Below the pieces are notes generated by a model that was not told where the DNA came from, did no database searches, and worked only from the letters and a program-made list of their open reading frames with translations. From Candidatus Enterococcus murrayae (GTDB lineage: Bacteria > Bacillota > Bacilli > Lactobacillales > Enterococcaceae): 64,000 bases of DNA. The stretch lies in the NCBI RefSeq assembly GCF_017315985.1, contig NZ_JAFLVR010000035.1, positions 1 through 64,000 of the forward strand, in the 5' to 3' direction. The position numbers were made by a program, and so were the translations under genes. This document shows positions 52,721 to 62,813 of the stretch, piece after piece (within the stretch, counting starts at the first letter, position 1; each line of letters opens with the position of its first letter).

Positions 52721-53575
52721 ATGGATAGCGAAAAACAGAATGAGTTAGTCACTATTTTCATCATCTCCGATTCTGCTGGAGAAACCGCCTCTAAGTTGGC
52801 ACAAGCCTCGATGGCACAATACCCTACTGTGGAATTTTGTCTCTTCCGTCGTACATTTGTACATACAGAAGAATTATTGATGAAGGCTTTGAATGATGCC
52901 AAGGCCGAAAACGGAATGATCATCTATACACTGATCGATCCAACATTATCTAAAATTGCTAAAGATTTTTGTGATAACGAAGACTTGTTTACAATGGATT
53001 TGTTAAACCCTGTCGTTAGTGAAATTGGTCGACGCGCGCACCTTGAACCGACAGGCGAAAGAGGCGCATTACATCATCTGAACGAAAATTATTTCAAACG
53101 AATCAAAGCAATGGAATTCGCAGTGAAATACGACGACGGAAAGGATCCTCGCGGCTTTTTAGAAGCCGATGTCGTGTTACTTGGGGTATCTCGTACGTCA
53201 AAAACACCTCTAAGTTTATATTTGGCCAATAAAAACTTAAAAGTTGCCAACTTGCCCTTGATTCCGCAAGCGCACATTCCGAAGCAATTATTCGAGATTG
53301 ATCCGAAAAAAATTGTTGGCTTGACCAACGATCCAGAAGTATTGATCGGCATCCGCAAAGAACGTATGCGGGCTTATGGTTTGAATCCTGAAACGGCTTA
53401 TTCAGACCGTGAGAAAATTCAAGCAGAACTGAAATTTGCCAACGAACTTTATCATAAATTGGGTTGTGAGATCATCAATGTTGCAACATTATCCATTGAA
53501 GAGACTGCAGCTATGATTATGAGTGCTCTGGATCTGGAAGACCACAGTTATTACTTTATGGAAGAAGAAAGCTAA
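52721..53575 (+). CDS. PpsR/PDRP-family kinase and pyrophosphorylase (second copy)
   Basis: Second DUF299-family protein, 284 aa, paralogue of the 28.4-kb gene. Shared motifs: ISDSAGETASKLAQASMAQY at the N-terminus, KYDDGKDPRGFLEADVVLLG, GVSRTSKTPLSLYLA and NLPLIPQAHIP. It differs in the N-terminal extension and the C-terminal tail (LDLEDHSYYFMEEES). Family members switch pyruvate phosphate dikinase or PEP synthase by threonine phosphorylation. Here it stands alone, divergent from zur, with SD AAGGGAG. Confidence 0.92.
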   Translation: MDSEKQNELVTIFIISDSAGETASKLAQASMAQYPTVEFCLFRRTFVHTEELLMKALNDAKAENGMIIYTLIDPTLSKIAKDFCDNEDLFTMDLLNPVVSEIGRRAHLEPTGERGALHHLNENYFKRIKAMEFAVKYDDGKDPRGFLEADVVLLGVSRTSKTPLSLYLANKNLKVANLPLIPQAHIPKQLFEIDPKKIVGLTNDPEVLIGIRKERMRAYGLNPETAYSDREKIQAELKFANELYHKLGCEIINVATLSIEETAAMIMSALDLEDHSYYFMEEES

Positions 53576-53603
53576 GATCAATATGATCTCAGCTTTCTTT
53601 TCT
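53567..53603. terminator. Terminator overlapping the ppsR2 and metA ends
   Basis: Stem GAAAGCT-AGATCA / TGATCT-AGCTTTC with a 3-nt loop and a TTTTC-rich tail on the plus strand; both converging stop codons lie inside it. Confidence 0.85.
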
Positions 53604-54507
53604 TTTGTAATTCACGAATTTTTTCTAACCGATAGGGAGTAATTTGGTAAACATCGTTCAACCAATTATGATAAAACAAATGAGCTTGTGCACGCCAATA
53701 ATTATGGATTTTTCCATCCTCGTAATAATTCTCTGGTTTAGCTGTAGTGATCCCACGATCATGATCACGCAGATATTCTTTTTCTAATGTATTGGTCGCA
53801 TACTCGAAATGCCCCAACAAAAAGACATCGTGTTCATCTTCCGAAATTAAAATAGCCGACCTCTCTTCCTCATCTTTTGCGATCACTTTAATTTTTTTCT
53901 GACGGACCTGCTCTTCGTTAATTCCAGTATATCGTGATTGAGGCATCCAAAAGCGATCATCAAATCCTCTGAACAAACGAAAATGATGCTCGATTTCTTG
54001 CTTATATATCCCAAATAATTTTTCTTTGAATGGAACTTTATCAATACCAAAATGATGGTACAAGCCCGCCTGTGCCCCCCAGCAGATATGCACAACTGAA
54101 GTTACTGATAGCTGACTCCAATCCATAATTTCCACTAATTCTGCCCAATAATCGACTTCTTCAAAAGCCAACTGCTCCACTGGCGCACCAGTGATAATCA
54201 ATCCGTCATAACAAGTGTCTTTAACTTGTGAAAATTCTAAATAGAATTTATCTAAGTGTGTTTTGCTCGTGTTCTTGTGTTCATGACTGGCAACCTTCAA
54301 AAAATCCACATCGATCTGCAATGGACTTTGACTGATCAAACGCAATAAATGAATCTCTGTATCGATCTTGTTCGGCATTAAATTTAGGATCAATAGCTTT
54401 AACGGTCGAATATCCTGCTGTTCCGCCCGCGAATTATCAATCGCAAAAATATCCTCAGATTCCAACACCGATTTCGCTGGAAAATCGGGCTCTAAGCGAA
54501 TCGGCAT
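53578..54507 (-). CDS. metAA: Homoserine O-acetyltransferase MetA
   Basis: MetA-type acyltransferase, 309 aa. The catalytic cysteine is C142 in HICWGAQAGLYHHFG, with the His-Glu pair in GHFEYA and nearby. Residue 111 is glutamate (TGAPVE), the residue that selects acetyl-CoA in B. cereus MetA; the succinyl-specific E. coli enzyme has glycine there. The product O-acetylhomoserine fits the next gene, a MetY-type sulfhydrylase, 3 bp upstream. Expressed from the methionine T-box. Confidence 0.95.
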   Translation of the reverse strand: MPIRLEPDFPAKSVLESEDIFAIDNSRAEQQDIRPLKLLILNLMPNKIDTEIHLLRLISQSPLQIDVDFLKVASHEHKNTSKTHLDKFYLEFSQVKDTCYDGLIITGAPVEQLAFEEVDYWAELVEIMDWSQLSVTSVVHICWGAQAGLYHHFGIDKVPFKEKLFGIYKQEIEHHFRLFRGFDDRFWMPQSRYTGINEEQVRQKKIKVIAKDEEERSAILISEDEHDVFLLGHFEYATNTLEKEYLRDHDRGITTAKPENYYEDGKIHNYWRAQAHLFYHNWLNDVYQITPYRLEKIRELQKKRKLRSY

Positions 54508-54510
54508 AAG

Positions 54511-55782
54511 TTACCCCTCCAATTCATCAAAGGCCTGCTGCAGATCAGCAAGAATATCATTCACATTTTCTATCCCACAGGATAAACGAACAAGGCCCGG
54601 GGAGATTCCCGCTTGTTGCAATTCTTCATCTGTTAGTTGACGATGGGTAGAAGTTGCAGGATGCAATGCACATGTGCGAATATCCGCTACGTGGACCTCC
54701 AATGAAACAAGTTTTAGAGCATCCAGCCATTTCGCCGCAGTCTCTTTTCCATCAGCAAATTCAACAGAAATTACTCCGCACAAGCCATTCGGTACATATT
54801 TTTGTGCCAACTCATAATTTTCGTCCTTTTCCAAACCAGGATAATAGACATTCTCAATCGCTTTTTGATCCGTTAGAAATTTTGCTACAGTCATCGCATT
54901 TTGATAGTGACGGTCCATCCGAACAGGCAATGTTTCCATTCCCAAGTTAAGCAAGAACGAATTTTGTGGCGAAGGCGTTGCACCTAAATCACGCATCAAT
55001 TGAACACGGGCTTTGGTAATATAAGCAGCTTGGCCGAATTTCTCAGTATAAACGATGCCATGATACGTTTCATCTGGCTCGGAAAGCTGTGGGAACTTCC
55101 CATTGTTCCAGTCGAATGTTCCGCCGTCTACGATCACACCTCCTGTTTGAACGGCATGTCCATCCAAATACTTTGTAGTGCTGTGAATAACAATGTCTGC
55201 TCCAAATTCAATTGGACGACAGAAGTATGGTGTTGCAAAGGTGTTGTCGATGATGAATGGAATGTCTAATTCTTTAGCTATAGTCGCAAATTTCTCCTGA
55301 TCCAAAACTTTTACCGCAGGATTTGCAATTGTTTCACCAAAAATTGCTTTAGTATTTGGTTTTGCCGCTTTCACTATATCTTCTTTTGAAGCATCTTGAT
55401 CGATAAATGTCACTTCGATCCCCATTTTTCTAAAGGTATGAGCAAACAGATTATACGTTCCGCCATAAATATAGCTGGATGAAATCAAATGGTCTCCCGC
55501 TTCTAAAATATTAAGCACAGCATAGAACGTTGCCGCTTGACCTGAAGATGTGCATAGCGCTCCAACGCCCCCCTCTAATGCCGCAATTTTTTCTTCTACA
55601 GCGCCAGTTGTTGGATTTGCCAAACGAGTATAAAAGTAACCTGCCGCTTCCAAATCGAATAATTTTCCAATCTCATCGGTAGAGTCATACGCGTAGGTCG
55701 TACTCTGAACGATTGGCAACACTCGAGGCCCTCCATTTTCCGGTTGATAACCAGCATGTAAACATTTTGTTTCAAATTCCAT
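54511..55782 (-). CDS. metY: O-acetylhomoserine sulfhydrylase MetY
   Basis: PLP-dependent Cys/Met-metabolism enzyme, 423 aa, the length typical of MetY (MetB/MetC are about 380 aa). It makes homocysteine directly from O-acetylhomoserine and sulfide. The PLP lysine is in HSTTKYLDGHA and the phosphate site in SSGQAATFYAVLN. The N-terminus METKCLHAGY-like (FETKCLHAGYQPENGG) is typical. SD AGGAGGAAG. First gene of the metY-metA operon. Confidence 0.95.
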   Translation of the reverse strand: MEFETKCLHAGYQPENGGPRVLPIVQSTTYAYDSTDEIGKLFDLEAAGYFYTRLANPTTGAVEEKIAALEGGVGALCTSSGQAATFYAVLNILEAGDHLISSSYIYGGTYNLFAHTFRKMGIEVTFIDQDASKEDIVKAAKPNTKAIFGETIANPAVKVLDQEKFATIAKELDIPFIIDNTFATPYFCRPIEFGADIVIHSTTKYLDGHAVQTGGVIVDGGTFDWNNGKFPQLSEPDETYHGIVYTEKFGQAAYITKARVQLMRDLGATPSPQNSFLLNLGMETLPVRMDRHYQNAMTVAKFLTDQKAIENVYYPGLEKDENYELAQKYVPNGLCGVISVEFADGKETAAKWLDALKLVSLEVHVADIRTCALHPATSTHRQLTDEELQQAGISPGLVRLSCGIENVNDILADLQQAFDELEG

Positions 55783-55907
55783 CTTTCTTCCTCCTAGTTC
55801 GAATTAGTATAGTCAACAAATACAGCTTAAAATAAACATGATTTTTGTTACGCCGATGTTTGAGCAGTATCATATTTTGTCAATCTTGAAACTAGCTGCA
55901 GAACTGA

Positions 55908-56115
55908 CAAAAAAACTCCCGTCTTTTCATATTTGAAAGGACGGGAGTTCCGTGGTACCACCTTAGTTCATCAGTCTCTCACAAGACTGATCTTTTGTCG
56001 TATTGCTACGAACTGCTGTAACGGGCATTCCCGTATTGCTCCAAGACCATCTTCCAATGAATCGCTGCTGCTCCTTCTCAGTTACCGAAGCTCTCTGTCA
56101 AGTCCGATTCGTTGT
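55908..56115 (-). promoter_or_regulatory. Methionine T-box riboswitch of metYA
   Basis: Minus-strand T-box leader. T-box core AAGGTGGTACCACGG is at 55964-55950, followed by the terminator stem ACTCCCGTC / GACGGGAGT and TTTTTTT at 55948-55912. Stem I contains AGAGAGCTTCGG and a 3' arm GGAAGATGGTCTTGGAGC, placing an ATG (Met) specifier at 56050-56048. Uncharged initiator/elongator tRNA-Met would switch on metYA. The promoter must lie near or inside the thrB 3' end. Confidence 0.92.
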
Positions 56116-56134
56116 ACTCTTCTTTTCTACGCAA

Positions 56135-56998
56135 TTAAAATATTTGTACGCCTTCTTTTTCCACTGAAAGCATATCAATCATCGCTTCATGATCAAATGA
56201 TTTTAAGGATGATACTAGTTTTTCTGTATTCTCAGGCGGTGTTAGAACCAAAACAGTAGGCCCTGCACCACTTAAAAAACTACCATAACCGCCATCGGCT
56301 TTGCAGAACTCACGAATTTTTTTCAAGTGAGGTACAAGATGCTGACGGTGACTCTCATGCAAGATATCTCGTTCCATCATTTTCCCAGCTAATGGTAAAT
56401 TACCATTTAGAACGGCCGCGATCATCACATTTCCAATTGAGCTAGCCTTAACCGCATCACGATACGACATTTCTTTCGGTAAAACAGCACGACTTTCTGA
56501 TGTCAATAGCTCATGATTTGGAATGAAGGCAATCACGTCACAATCAGGAAACGTGTGCTTTACAAAGTTCACTTCGTCGTTGTTATAGCTTGCTACTACA
56601 AAATCACCACAAATCGCTGGTGCAACATTATCAGGGTGTCCTTCAATTTTTGTTGCATAATTCACTTTTTGCTGAGGTGTCATTCCTAGATTTCCCAAAC
56701 GATTAGCTAACTCAATTCCTGCAACAACAACCGAAGAACTGCTTCCCAGCCCACGTGCAATAGGAATATCTGAGGTCATCGTAATTCTGTGCGGTGTTAA
56801 ATCAGGAGCTAAGTCTAGGGCTGTTTGGATTAACAGATTTTTTTCATCTGAAGGAATGTCGCTGCCTAATTTGTGCTTAATCTGCCAACTTGCTGTTTCA
56901 GGTCCAATATCAATAGTTAGATACTGTGATAATGCAATCCCGCAAGAATCAAAACCGGGACCTAAATTGGCGCTGGTTGCTGGGACACGGATTTTCAT
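56135..56998 (-). CDS. thrB: Homoserine kinase
   Basis: GHMP kinase, 287 aa, phosphorylating homoserine for threonine synthesis. [16 protein letters not shown] is the N-terminal motif 1, [18 protein letters not shown] the phosphate-binding loop (motif 2) and [14 protein letters not shown] motif 3. It overlaps thrC by 4 bp. It competes with MetA for homoserine, whose gene is just downstream. Confidence 0.97.
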   Translation of the reverse strand: MKIRVPATSANLGPGFDSCGIALSQYLTIDIGPETASWQIKHKLGSDIPSDEKNLLIQTALDLAPDLTPHRITMTSDIPIARGLGSSSSVVVAGIELANRLGNLGMTPQQKVNYATKIEGHPDNVAPAICGDFVVASYNNDEVNFVKHTFPDCDVIAFIPNHELLTSESRAVLPKEMSYRDAVKASSIGNVMIAAVLNGNLPLAGKMMERDILHESHRQHLVPHLKKIREFCKADGGYGSFLSGAGPTVLVLTPPENTEKLVSSLKSFDHEAMIDMLSVEKEGVQIF

Positions 56999-58053
56999 AG
57001 AGATGCCACTCCTTCACGTAAGTGTCGGCGCATATCCTCCAAATCACTCATCTTATTGATTTTAATATCTGTTTCATTGATAGCTGTATCAGGATCTTTT
57101 AATCCATTCCCAGTGAAGACCGTAACCACCGTTTCGCCAGGTTTGATCCGACCATTTTCTACATGTTGAATCACTCCTGCTAGAGAAGCCGCTGAACCAG
57201 GTTCAACAAAGACACCCTCTTGTGCAGCAACTTTGCGATAGGCATTTAAAATTTCTGCATCTGTTACTGAATCAATAAAACCATTCGATTCATCGCGTGC
57301 CGCTTCGGCCAATGTCCAACTTGCAGGATTACCGATCCGAATTGCCGTTGCCACTGTTTCTGGAGCTTCGATGACTTCTCCTTTTACGATTGCTGCTGCC
57401 CCTTCTGCTTCGAAGCCGTGCATTCGTGGTAAATCAGTTCCTTTTTTCTCATGCCATTCTTTGAAGCCTTTCCAGTAAGCGGAAATATTCCCTGCATTTC
57501 CAACAGGTATCGCCAATACATCCGGTGCTTTTTCTAATTGTTCGCAAATCTCAAAAGCAGCTGTTTTTTGTCCTTCCAAACGATAAGGATTTACTGAGTT
57601 CACTAGAGCCACTGCTTCCGTCTCAGCAATGTCCCGTACAGCTTTTAATGCTTCGTCAAAGTTCCCAGGAATTGAAATGATATCCGCACCATAGGCGATT
57701 GCTTGAGCTAGCTTGCCCATCGCAATTTTTCCATCGGGAATAACAACGTATGCCTTGATCCCCGCTCGTGTTGCATAAGCTGCAGCTGCAGCGCTTGTAT
57801 TACCAGTTGAAGCACAGATAATTGCCTTAGCACCGTCTTCTACTGCTTTTGCAACAGCCATCACCATACCGCGATCCTTGAAGGAACCGGTTGGATTCAA
57901 GCCTTCATATTTACCATAAAGTGTAATCCCTAATTCCTTAGATAGATTTTTCAAAGGAATCAACGGTGTGTTTCCTTCCGCCAAAGCGATCTGAGGCGTC
58001 TTGTCTGTAATTGGCAGATACTCTTTATATTGTTTTAATAAACCTTCGTACAT
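56995..58053 (-). CDS. thrC: Threonine synthase
   Basis: PLP-dependent synthase, 352 aa, the short Gram-positive form. The PLP lysine is in [14 protein letters not shown], and [15 protein letters not shown] and [14 protein letters not shown] surround the active site. It starts 2 bp after hom and overlaps thrB by 4 bp. Confidence 0.98.
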   Translation of the reverse strand: MYEGLLKQYKEYLPITDKTPQIALAEGNTPLIPLKNLSKELGITLYGKYEGLNPTGSFKDRGMVMAVAKAVEDGAKAIICASTGNTSAAAAAYATRAGIKAYVVIPDGKIAMGKLAQAIAYGADIISIPGNFDEALKAVRDIAETEAVALVNSVNPYRLEGQKTAAFEICEQLEKAPDVLAIPVGNAGNISAYWKGFKEWHEKKGTDLPRMHGFEAEGAAAIVKGEVIEAPETVATAIRIGNPASWTLAEAARDESNGFIDSVTDAEILNAYRKVAAQEGVFVEPGSAASLAGVIQHVENGRIKPGETVVTVFTGNGLKDPDTAINETDIKINKMSDLEDMRRHLREGVASL

Positions 58054-58055
58054 GC

Positions 58056-59345
58056 TTATTCCCCCATAACTTTCATCAATGACAATAATTTGTAACTAGT
58101 TTTTTCTTTAATTTCTTGTTGGATTGCCGCCATCTTTGTTTCTGATGTCTCGTGTGTAATCAATACGACACGCGCAGTTTCACCATCGCCTTTTTCCTGC
58201 ACGACTTGTTCAAAGCCAACCTCTGTCTCAGTCATAATTTCAGCAAGTTTCAAAAATTGACCAGACTGATCTGGCATTTCCAGAGACAAGAAGTACTTAC
58301 TAATATTTTCGCTCGGCGATGTAATCTTTGTTGGTTGTGTGTAACCAGTAAAACGATGGCCGACTGTATTCTTTTTCATTTTGTTAACAATTGTCATCAT
58401 ATCTGCCACAATACTTGTTGCAGTTGGTCGTGCTCCTGCACCTGGTCCGTAATACATTGATTCACCAATACCTGAACTTTTAACAAAAACAGCATTCATT
58501 TCATTGTGGATCGAAGCAAGCGGATGTTCATGAGGAACTAAGACTGGTCCAACTTCTACCGAGATCGTATCATTCTTTTTAATTGTTGAACCAATTAGTT
58601 TTACTGTATAGCCAAGCTGATCAGCAATCGAAACATCTTTTGCTGCCAAACCGCGAATTCCTTTTATTTTTACTTGATCCATCGTAATAGACATGCCAAA
58701 AGCAAACTTACTTAAAATGACCATCTTATACGCAGCATCAATACCATCTACATCATTCGTTGGATCGCTTTCTGCAAAACCAAGCTCTTGAGCCTCTTTC
58801 AATGTTTCGTCATAAGTGCGATGCTCCTGAACCATTTTAGTCAGCATGTAATTTGTTGTACCGTTGACGATTCCCAAGACCTCAGTGATATCGTCTGCAG
58901 CTAAGCTATTGGCGATGGTCCGTAATATCGGAATACCGCCGGCAACACTAGCCTCATAATACAGATTGCGCTGCTGCTCACGCGCCAAATCCACTAATTC
59001 GCTGCCATGCTGCGCCAGTAGATCCTTATTCGCAGTTACTACATTTTTCCCTGCCATCAACGCCTCTTTAATAAAGGTTTTCGCCGGTTCAATGCGGCCC
59101 ATTACTTCTACGACAATTGCGATCTCAGGATCCTTTAAGATAGCATCCAACTCTGTGACTAATTCCAAATCATATTTTTCAGCTAAAGCACGTTTATCTT
59201 CCTGTGGTCGAATCAAGGCTTTTGTTACAACCAAGGGACCGCCAATGCTTTTCTCAATTTTTTCTTGATGATCTGCCAAAATTTCTAAAACACCGGTACC
59301 TACTACACCTAAACCTAATAGACCCACCTTGACTGCTTTTTCCAT
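58056..59345 (-). CDS. hom: Homoserine dehydrogenase with ACT domain
   Basis: NAD(P)-dependent enzyme, 429 aa, making homoserine. Rossmann motif [14 protein letters not shown] is at the N-terminus; [14 protein letters not shown] and the catalytic lysine in [15 protein letters not shown] follow. The C-terminal ACT domain (about 350-429) probably gives feedback control by threonine. SD GGAGGCGG. First gene of the hom-thrC-thrB operon. Confidence 0.98.
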   Translation of the reverse strand: MEKAVKVGLLGLGVVGTGVLEILADHQEKIEKSIGGPLVVTKALIRPQEDKRALAEKYDLELVTELDAILKDPEIAIVVEVMGRIEPAKTFIKEALMAGKNVVTANKDLLAQHGSELVDLAREQQRNLYYEASVAGGIPILRTIANSLAADDITEVLGIVNGTTNYMLTKMVQEHRTYDETLKEAQELGFAESDPTNDVDGIDAAYKMVILSKFAFGMSITMDQVKIKGIRGLAAKDVSIADQLGYTVKLIGSTIKKNDTISVEVGPVLVPHEHPLASIHNEMNAVFVKSSGIGESMYYGPGAGARPTATSIVADMMTIVNKMKKNTVGHRFTGYTQPTKITSPSENISKYFLSLEMPDQSGQFLKLAEIMTETEVGFEQVVQEKGDGETARVVLITHETSETKMAAIQQEIKEKTSYKLLSLMKVMGE

Positions 59346-59429
59346 AATCCGCCTCCACTAAATTACATTCGTATTAAAAGTAATTTCATCGTATTCTAAT
59401 AGTTAGCTATCAGTATAACAAAATTTCTG

Positions 59430-59470
59430 CAAAAAAAAAGAGCTTTTCCAAAAATTTTGGAAAAGCTCCC
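59430..59470 (-). terminator. Terminator after the ArsR-family gene
   Basis: Near-perfect stem GAGCTTTTCCAAAA / TTTTGGAAAAGCTC with a T run on the minus strand. Confidence 0.9.
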
Positions 59471-59472
59471 TT

Positions 59473-59760
59473 TTATTGATGTAGGACATGGCGAAAGGTT
59501 TGCTCCAAAACATCCAAGACATGTTGATCGTCCAGGCTGTAAAGCATTGCCTTCCCGTCTCGACGCGCTTTAACTAAGCGATTATCACGTAATAATTTTA
59601 ATTGATGAGAAACAGCTGATTGCTCCATCGCCAACGTTTCGCTGATTGATGAAACATTCCGTTCTCCCTCTTTTAGAAACATCAAAATTTTTAAACGTGT
59701 CGGATCACTCAAAATTTTAAAAAATTGACTGACCGCTTGAAATTCTTCGTGTTCCTTCAT
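59473..59760 (-). CDS. ArsR/SmtB-family zinc-sensor-like repressor (CzrA type)
   Basis: Repressor of 95 aa with a winged helix (ISETLAMEQSAVSHQLKLLR recognition region, then ARRDGKAMLYSL wing). The C-terminal helix carries D78-x-H80 and H91-x2-H94, with 11 residues from the first to the second histidine. This exactly reproduces the alpha-5 zinc site of S. aureus CzrA (D84, H86, H97, H100). No zinc exporter gene is adjacent; the gene lies 18 bp after pgcA, in the same orientation, and was probably co-transcribed with it. Confidence 0.9.
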   Translation of the reverse strand: MKEHEEFQAVSQFFKILSDPTRLKILMFLKEGERNVSSISETLAMEQSAVSHQLKLLRDNRLVKARRDGKAMLYSLDDQHVLDVLEQTFRHVLHQ

Positions 59761-59778
59761 TTATAGCCCTCATTTACT

Positions 59779-61503
59779 CTACTCAGTGATTTTACGGATT
59801 GCTTCTTCATACATCGCAATTTTTTCTGCGGCAGCATCATGAGAATCACCTTTTACACCAATATAGAATTTAATTTTTGGTTCTGTACCAGATGGTCGGA
59901 CGGCTAACCAAGTCTCATCTGCTAACGTGTATTTCAATACATCTGAAGCTGGCATATCAATCGCTGTCTCATTTCCTTCAGCGTCAACCACTTTTGACGT
60001 TTTGAAGTCTTCAGTCAAGGTAACTGCTACATCAGCGAATGATTTTGGTGCTTCATTACGTAAATTCCCCATGATCGTTTTGATTTGTTCTGCGCCTTCA
60101 GCACCGCTTAAAGTAACTGAAATCGTCTTTTCAGCATAGTAGCCGTATTCTTCAAAGATTTCCTGCAATCCATCATACAATGTTTTGCCTTGCTTCTTAT
60201 AATAAGCAGCCACTTCCGCCAGCAGTACCAATGCTTGAATCGCATCTTTATCCCGAACGAATGATTTAATCAAGTAGCCATAGCTTTCTTCAAAACCGAA
60301 CATGAAGGTTTGTGAGTTGTCATCCTCATATTGTTGGATTTTCTCAGCAATAAATTTGAAGCCAGTTAGTACATCTACCATTTTCACATTATAAGAGTTC
60401 GCAATTGTTGTTGCTAGTTCACTTGATACGATCGATTTAAGAACCACCGCATTGTCTGGCAAGGTACCGGCTTGTTTATGGGCTTCTAAAATGTAGCGGA
60501 TCATGATCGCACCGATTTGGTTCCCTGTTAGTACTTGGTAGCGACCATCTGGCAAACGAACGGCTGCGCCAAGACGATCGGCATCAGGATCCGTTGCAAT
60601 TAACAAATCTGCATCTTGTTGTTCACCCAATTTGATTGCGTATTCAAAAGCAGAGTGCTCTTCTGGATTCGGTGATTTCACAGTTGAAAAATCTGGATCG
60701 GCAATCGCCTGCTCAGGAACTAAAATGAACTTTTCGAAGCCCGCTTGTTTTAGAGCTTTTTCACCTATCATTTTACCGGTACCATGTAAAGGTGTGTATA
60801 CTAGTTTGAGCTCTTCACTCATTTCATTAATCAGTTCTTGATTGATTGTTACTGTTTTGATTTCTTTCAAATATTCTGAATCGACCTCATCACCAATGAT
60901 ATTGATCAAGTCGCTATGTTTTGCCTCTTCATCAGAGAGCACTTCAACTTCCAAAGGATTCTCCACATCACGAACAAATTTCGTTAATGCGTCTGCATCC
61001 TCCGGCGGCATTTGTCCACCATCTTCTCCATAGACTTTGTACCCATTATACTCCGCTGGATTGTGGGATGCTGTGATCATAATTCCAGTAAAAGCATTCT
61101 CAAAACGAACAGCAAAGGATAATTCTGGGGTTGGGCGCAAACTTTCAAACACAAATGAAGGAATATCATGTTTTGCCAAAGTCTTGGCCGCCTCCATTGC
61201 AAATTCTGGTGACATGTGGCGTGAATCATATGCGATCGCTACTCCACGACGCTTGGTCTCAGGACCCTGTGTGTCCATAAAACGAGCCAAACCTTCTGTT
61301 GCTTGACGAATAGTGAAAATATTCATTCGGTTGACACCAGGACCTAAAACGCCGCGCATACCTGCGGTTCCAAATTCTAATTGTTTATAAAACGCATCTT
61401 TTTTCAACTCCGGGTCTTTACCTAGATCTTGTAATTCATTGCGCATTTTTTCATCTAATTTATCTGAATCAATCCATTGTTCATAAACTTGTTCCCAAGA
61501 CAT
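59779..61503 (-). CDS. pgcA: Phosphoglucomutase / phosphomannomutase PgcA
   Basis: Alpha-D-phosphohexomutase, 574 aa, converting glucose 6-phosphate and glucose 1-phosphate for polysaccharide precursors. Motifs: FGTAGMRGVLGPGVNRMN, the catalytic serine in GIMITASHNPAEYNGYK, the metal loop ATDPDADRLG, the sugar-binding GFEESYGYL and the phosphate-binding RPSGTEPKIKFY. The start at 61503 is chosen by SD GAAAGAGGTG and the MSWEQVYEQW beginning of homologues; the frame extends upstream. Confidence 0.97.
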   Translation of the reverse strand: MSWEQVYEQWIDSDKLDEKMRNELQDLGKDPELKKDAFYKQLEFGTAGMRGVLGPGVNRMNIFTIRQATEGLARFMDTQGPETKRRGVAIAYDSRHMSPEFAMEAAKTLAKHDIPSFVFESLRPTPELSFAVRFENAFTGIMITASHNPAEYNGYKVYGEDGGQMPPEDADALTKFVRDVENPLEVEVLSDEEAKHSDLINIIGDEVDSEYLKEIKTVTINQELINEMSEELKLVYTPLHGTGKMIGEKALKQAGFEKFILVPEQAIADPDFSTVKSPNPEEHSAFEYAIKLGEQQDADLLIATDPDADRLGAAVRLPDGRYQVLTGNQIGAIMIRYILEAHKQAGTLPDNAVVLKSIVSSELATTIANSYNVKMVDVLTGFKFIAEKIQQYEDDNSQTFMFGFEESYGYLIKSFVRDKDAIQALVLLAEVAAYYKKQGKTLYDGLQEIFEEYGYYAEKTISVTLSGAEGAEQIKTIMGNLRNEAPKSFADVAVTLTEDFKTSKVVDAEGNETAIDMPASDVLKYTLADETWLAVRPSGTEPKIKFYIGVKGDSHDAAAEKIAMYEEAIRKITE

Positions 61504-61647
61504 GAAACACACCTCTTTCAAAATTTTCTTACCATTTAAGTATACCATTACTGTTATATTCAGCAAAGAAAACTTGTATCTTAATCCTACTTAAAAAAAT
61601 TTTTGAGATTCTTTTTCAATTGAACGAACACCCTTTGTTTGAATTGC

Positions 61648-61687
61648 AAAATAGGAAAAAGGAAGACACGATTCTGCCTTCCTTTCC
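61648..61687 (-). terminator. trxB terminator
   Basis: Minus-strand stem GGAAGG / CCTTCC around an 11-nt loop with a TTTTTCC tail, directly after the trxB stop. Confidence 0.8.
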
Positions 61688-61691
61688 AAAA

Positions 61692-62606
61692 CTAATTTTG
61701 CGCTTCAATATATTTATACACTTGCTGACCTGCAATTCCACCTTCACCGACAGCTGTTGTGATTTGACGCAGATCCTTTTCACGTGCATCACCAATAGCA
61801 AATACACCAGGAATTTTAGTTTTCATTTCATGATCGGTTTCAATCCAACCGACAGCATTAGTAATACCACTATTTTTAAATGGTTCAGTTAATGGTTCTA
61901 GGCCAACATAAATGAATGCTCCGTCTGCTGGCTCCAAATGACTATCACCAGTTTTAACATTGCGGATTTGTGCGCCTGTTACTGCCATGTCGTTGCCGAC
62001 GATTTCGTCCACAACGCTATCCCAGATGAATGAAATTTTTTCATTTGCGAACGCACGATCTTGAATAATTTTTTGTGCTCGTAATTCGTCACGACGATGA
62101 ACGATGACAACTTCAGAAGCAAAACGAGTTAAATAGATTGCTTCTTCAACCGCTGAGTCACCACCGCCAACAACGATCAAACGTTTGTTTCGGAAAAACG
62201 CACCATCACAAACAGCGCAATAAGATACTCCTCGTCCGGCAAATGATTCTTCTCCCGGCACACCTAGTTTACGATGGACACAGCCTGTCGCTATGATGAT
62301 AGTTTTAGCTTTATAGCTTTCCTCTTCAGTAATAACCTCTTTATAATCACCATGATCTTGAATATCCTGAACGATTCCATAGGCATTTTCAGTACCAAAT
62401 TTTGTAACACCATCATACATTTTCATTGCAAGTTCTGGTCCCATAATTGATTCAAAACCTGGATAATTCTCGACTTCGGCAGTATTGTTCATTTGTCCGC
62501 CGGGTGCACCACGTTCAATCAAAAGAACTTTTAAATTTGAGCGTGAAGCGTATAAAGCTGCGGTCATCCCTGCAGGACCCGCGCCAATAATAATTACATC
62601 ATACAT
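61692..62606 (-). CDS. trxB: Thioredoxin reductase
   Basis: NADPH-dependent thioredoxin reductase, 304 aa, a FAD protein. FAD-binding IIGAGPAGMTAALYASR is at the N-terminus, the redox pair is CAVC in SYCAVCDGAFFRN, the NADPH motif is VVGGGDSAVEEAI, and the second FAD motif GVFAIGDAREKDLRQI is near the C-terminus. It keeps thioredoxin reduced. Transcribed alone. Confidence 0.98.
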   Translation of the reverse strand: MYDVIIIGAGPAGMTAALYASRSNLKVLLIERGAPGGQMNNTAEVENYPGFESIMGPELAMKMYDGVTKFGTENAYGIVQDIQDHGDYKEVITEEESYKAKTIIIATGCVHRKLGVPGEESFAGRGVSYCAVCDGAFFRNKRLIVVGGGDSAVEEAIYLTRFASEVVIVHRRDELRAQKIIQDRAFANEKISFIWDSVVDEIVGNDMAVTGAQIRNVKTGDSHLEPADGAFIYVGLEPLTEPFKNSGITNAVGWIETDHEMKTKIPGVFAIGDAREKDLRQITTAVGEGGIAGQQVYKYIEAQN

Positions 62607-62767
62607 TTAGTCATTCCCCCATTCGGCTTAACTTTACATCCAAGAAGTTATTCTGTCGACAAATCTGCTTACTAAATGTAACCTTTCTTATTCTAACTTG
62701 TATTTTTGAATACGTTCGATTACTAATTTTAAAGTACATCTGCAAATAACTCTTGCTGAAATTCTTA

Positions 62768-62811
62768 TCAAAAAAGAAGGGCAACCATCCTGCGACGATT
62801 GTCCTTTCAAA
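62768..62811 (-). terminator. Terminator after the YneF gene
   Basis: Imperfect minus-strand hairpin (AAGGACAATCG / ATGGTTGCCCTT) with a TTCTTTTTT tail just after the stop. Confidence 0.7.
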
Positions 62812-62813
62812 AA

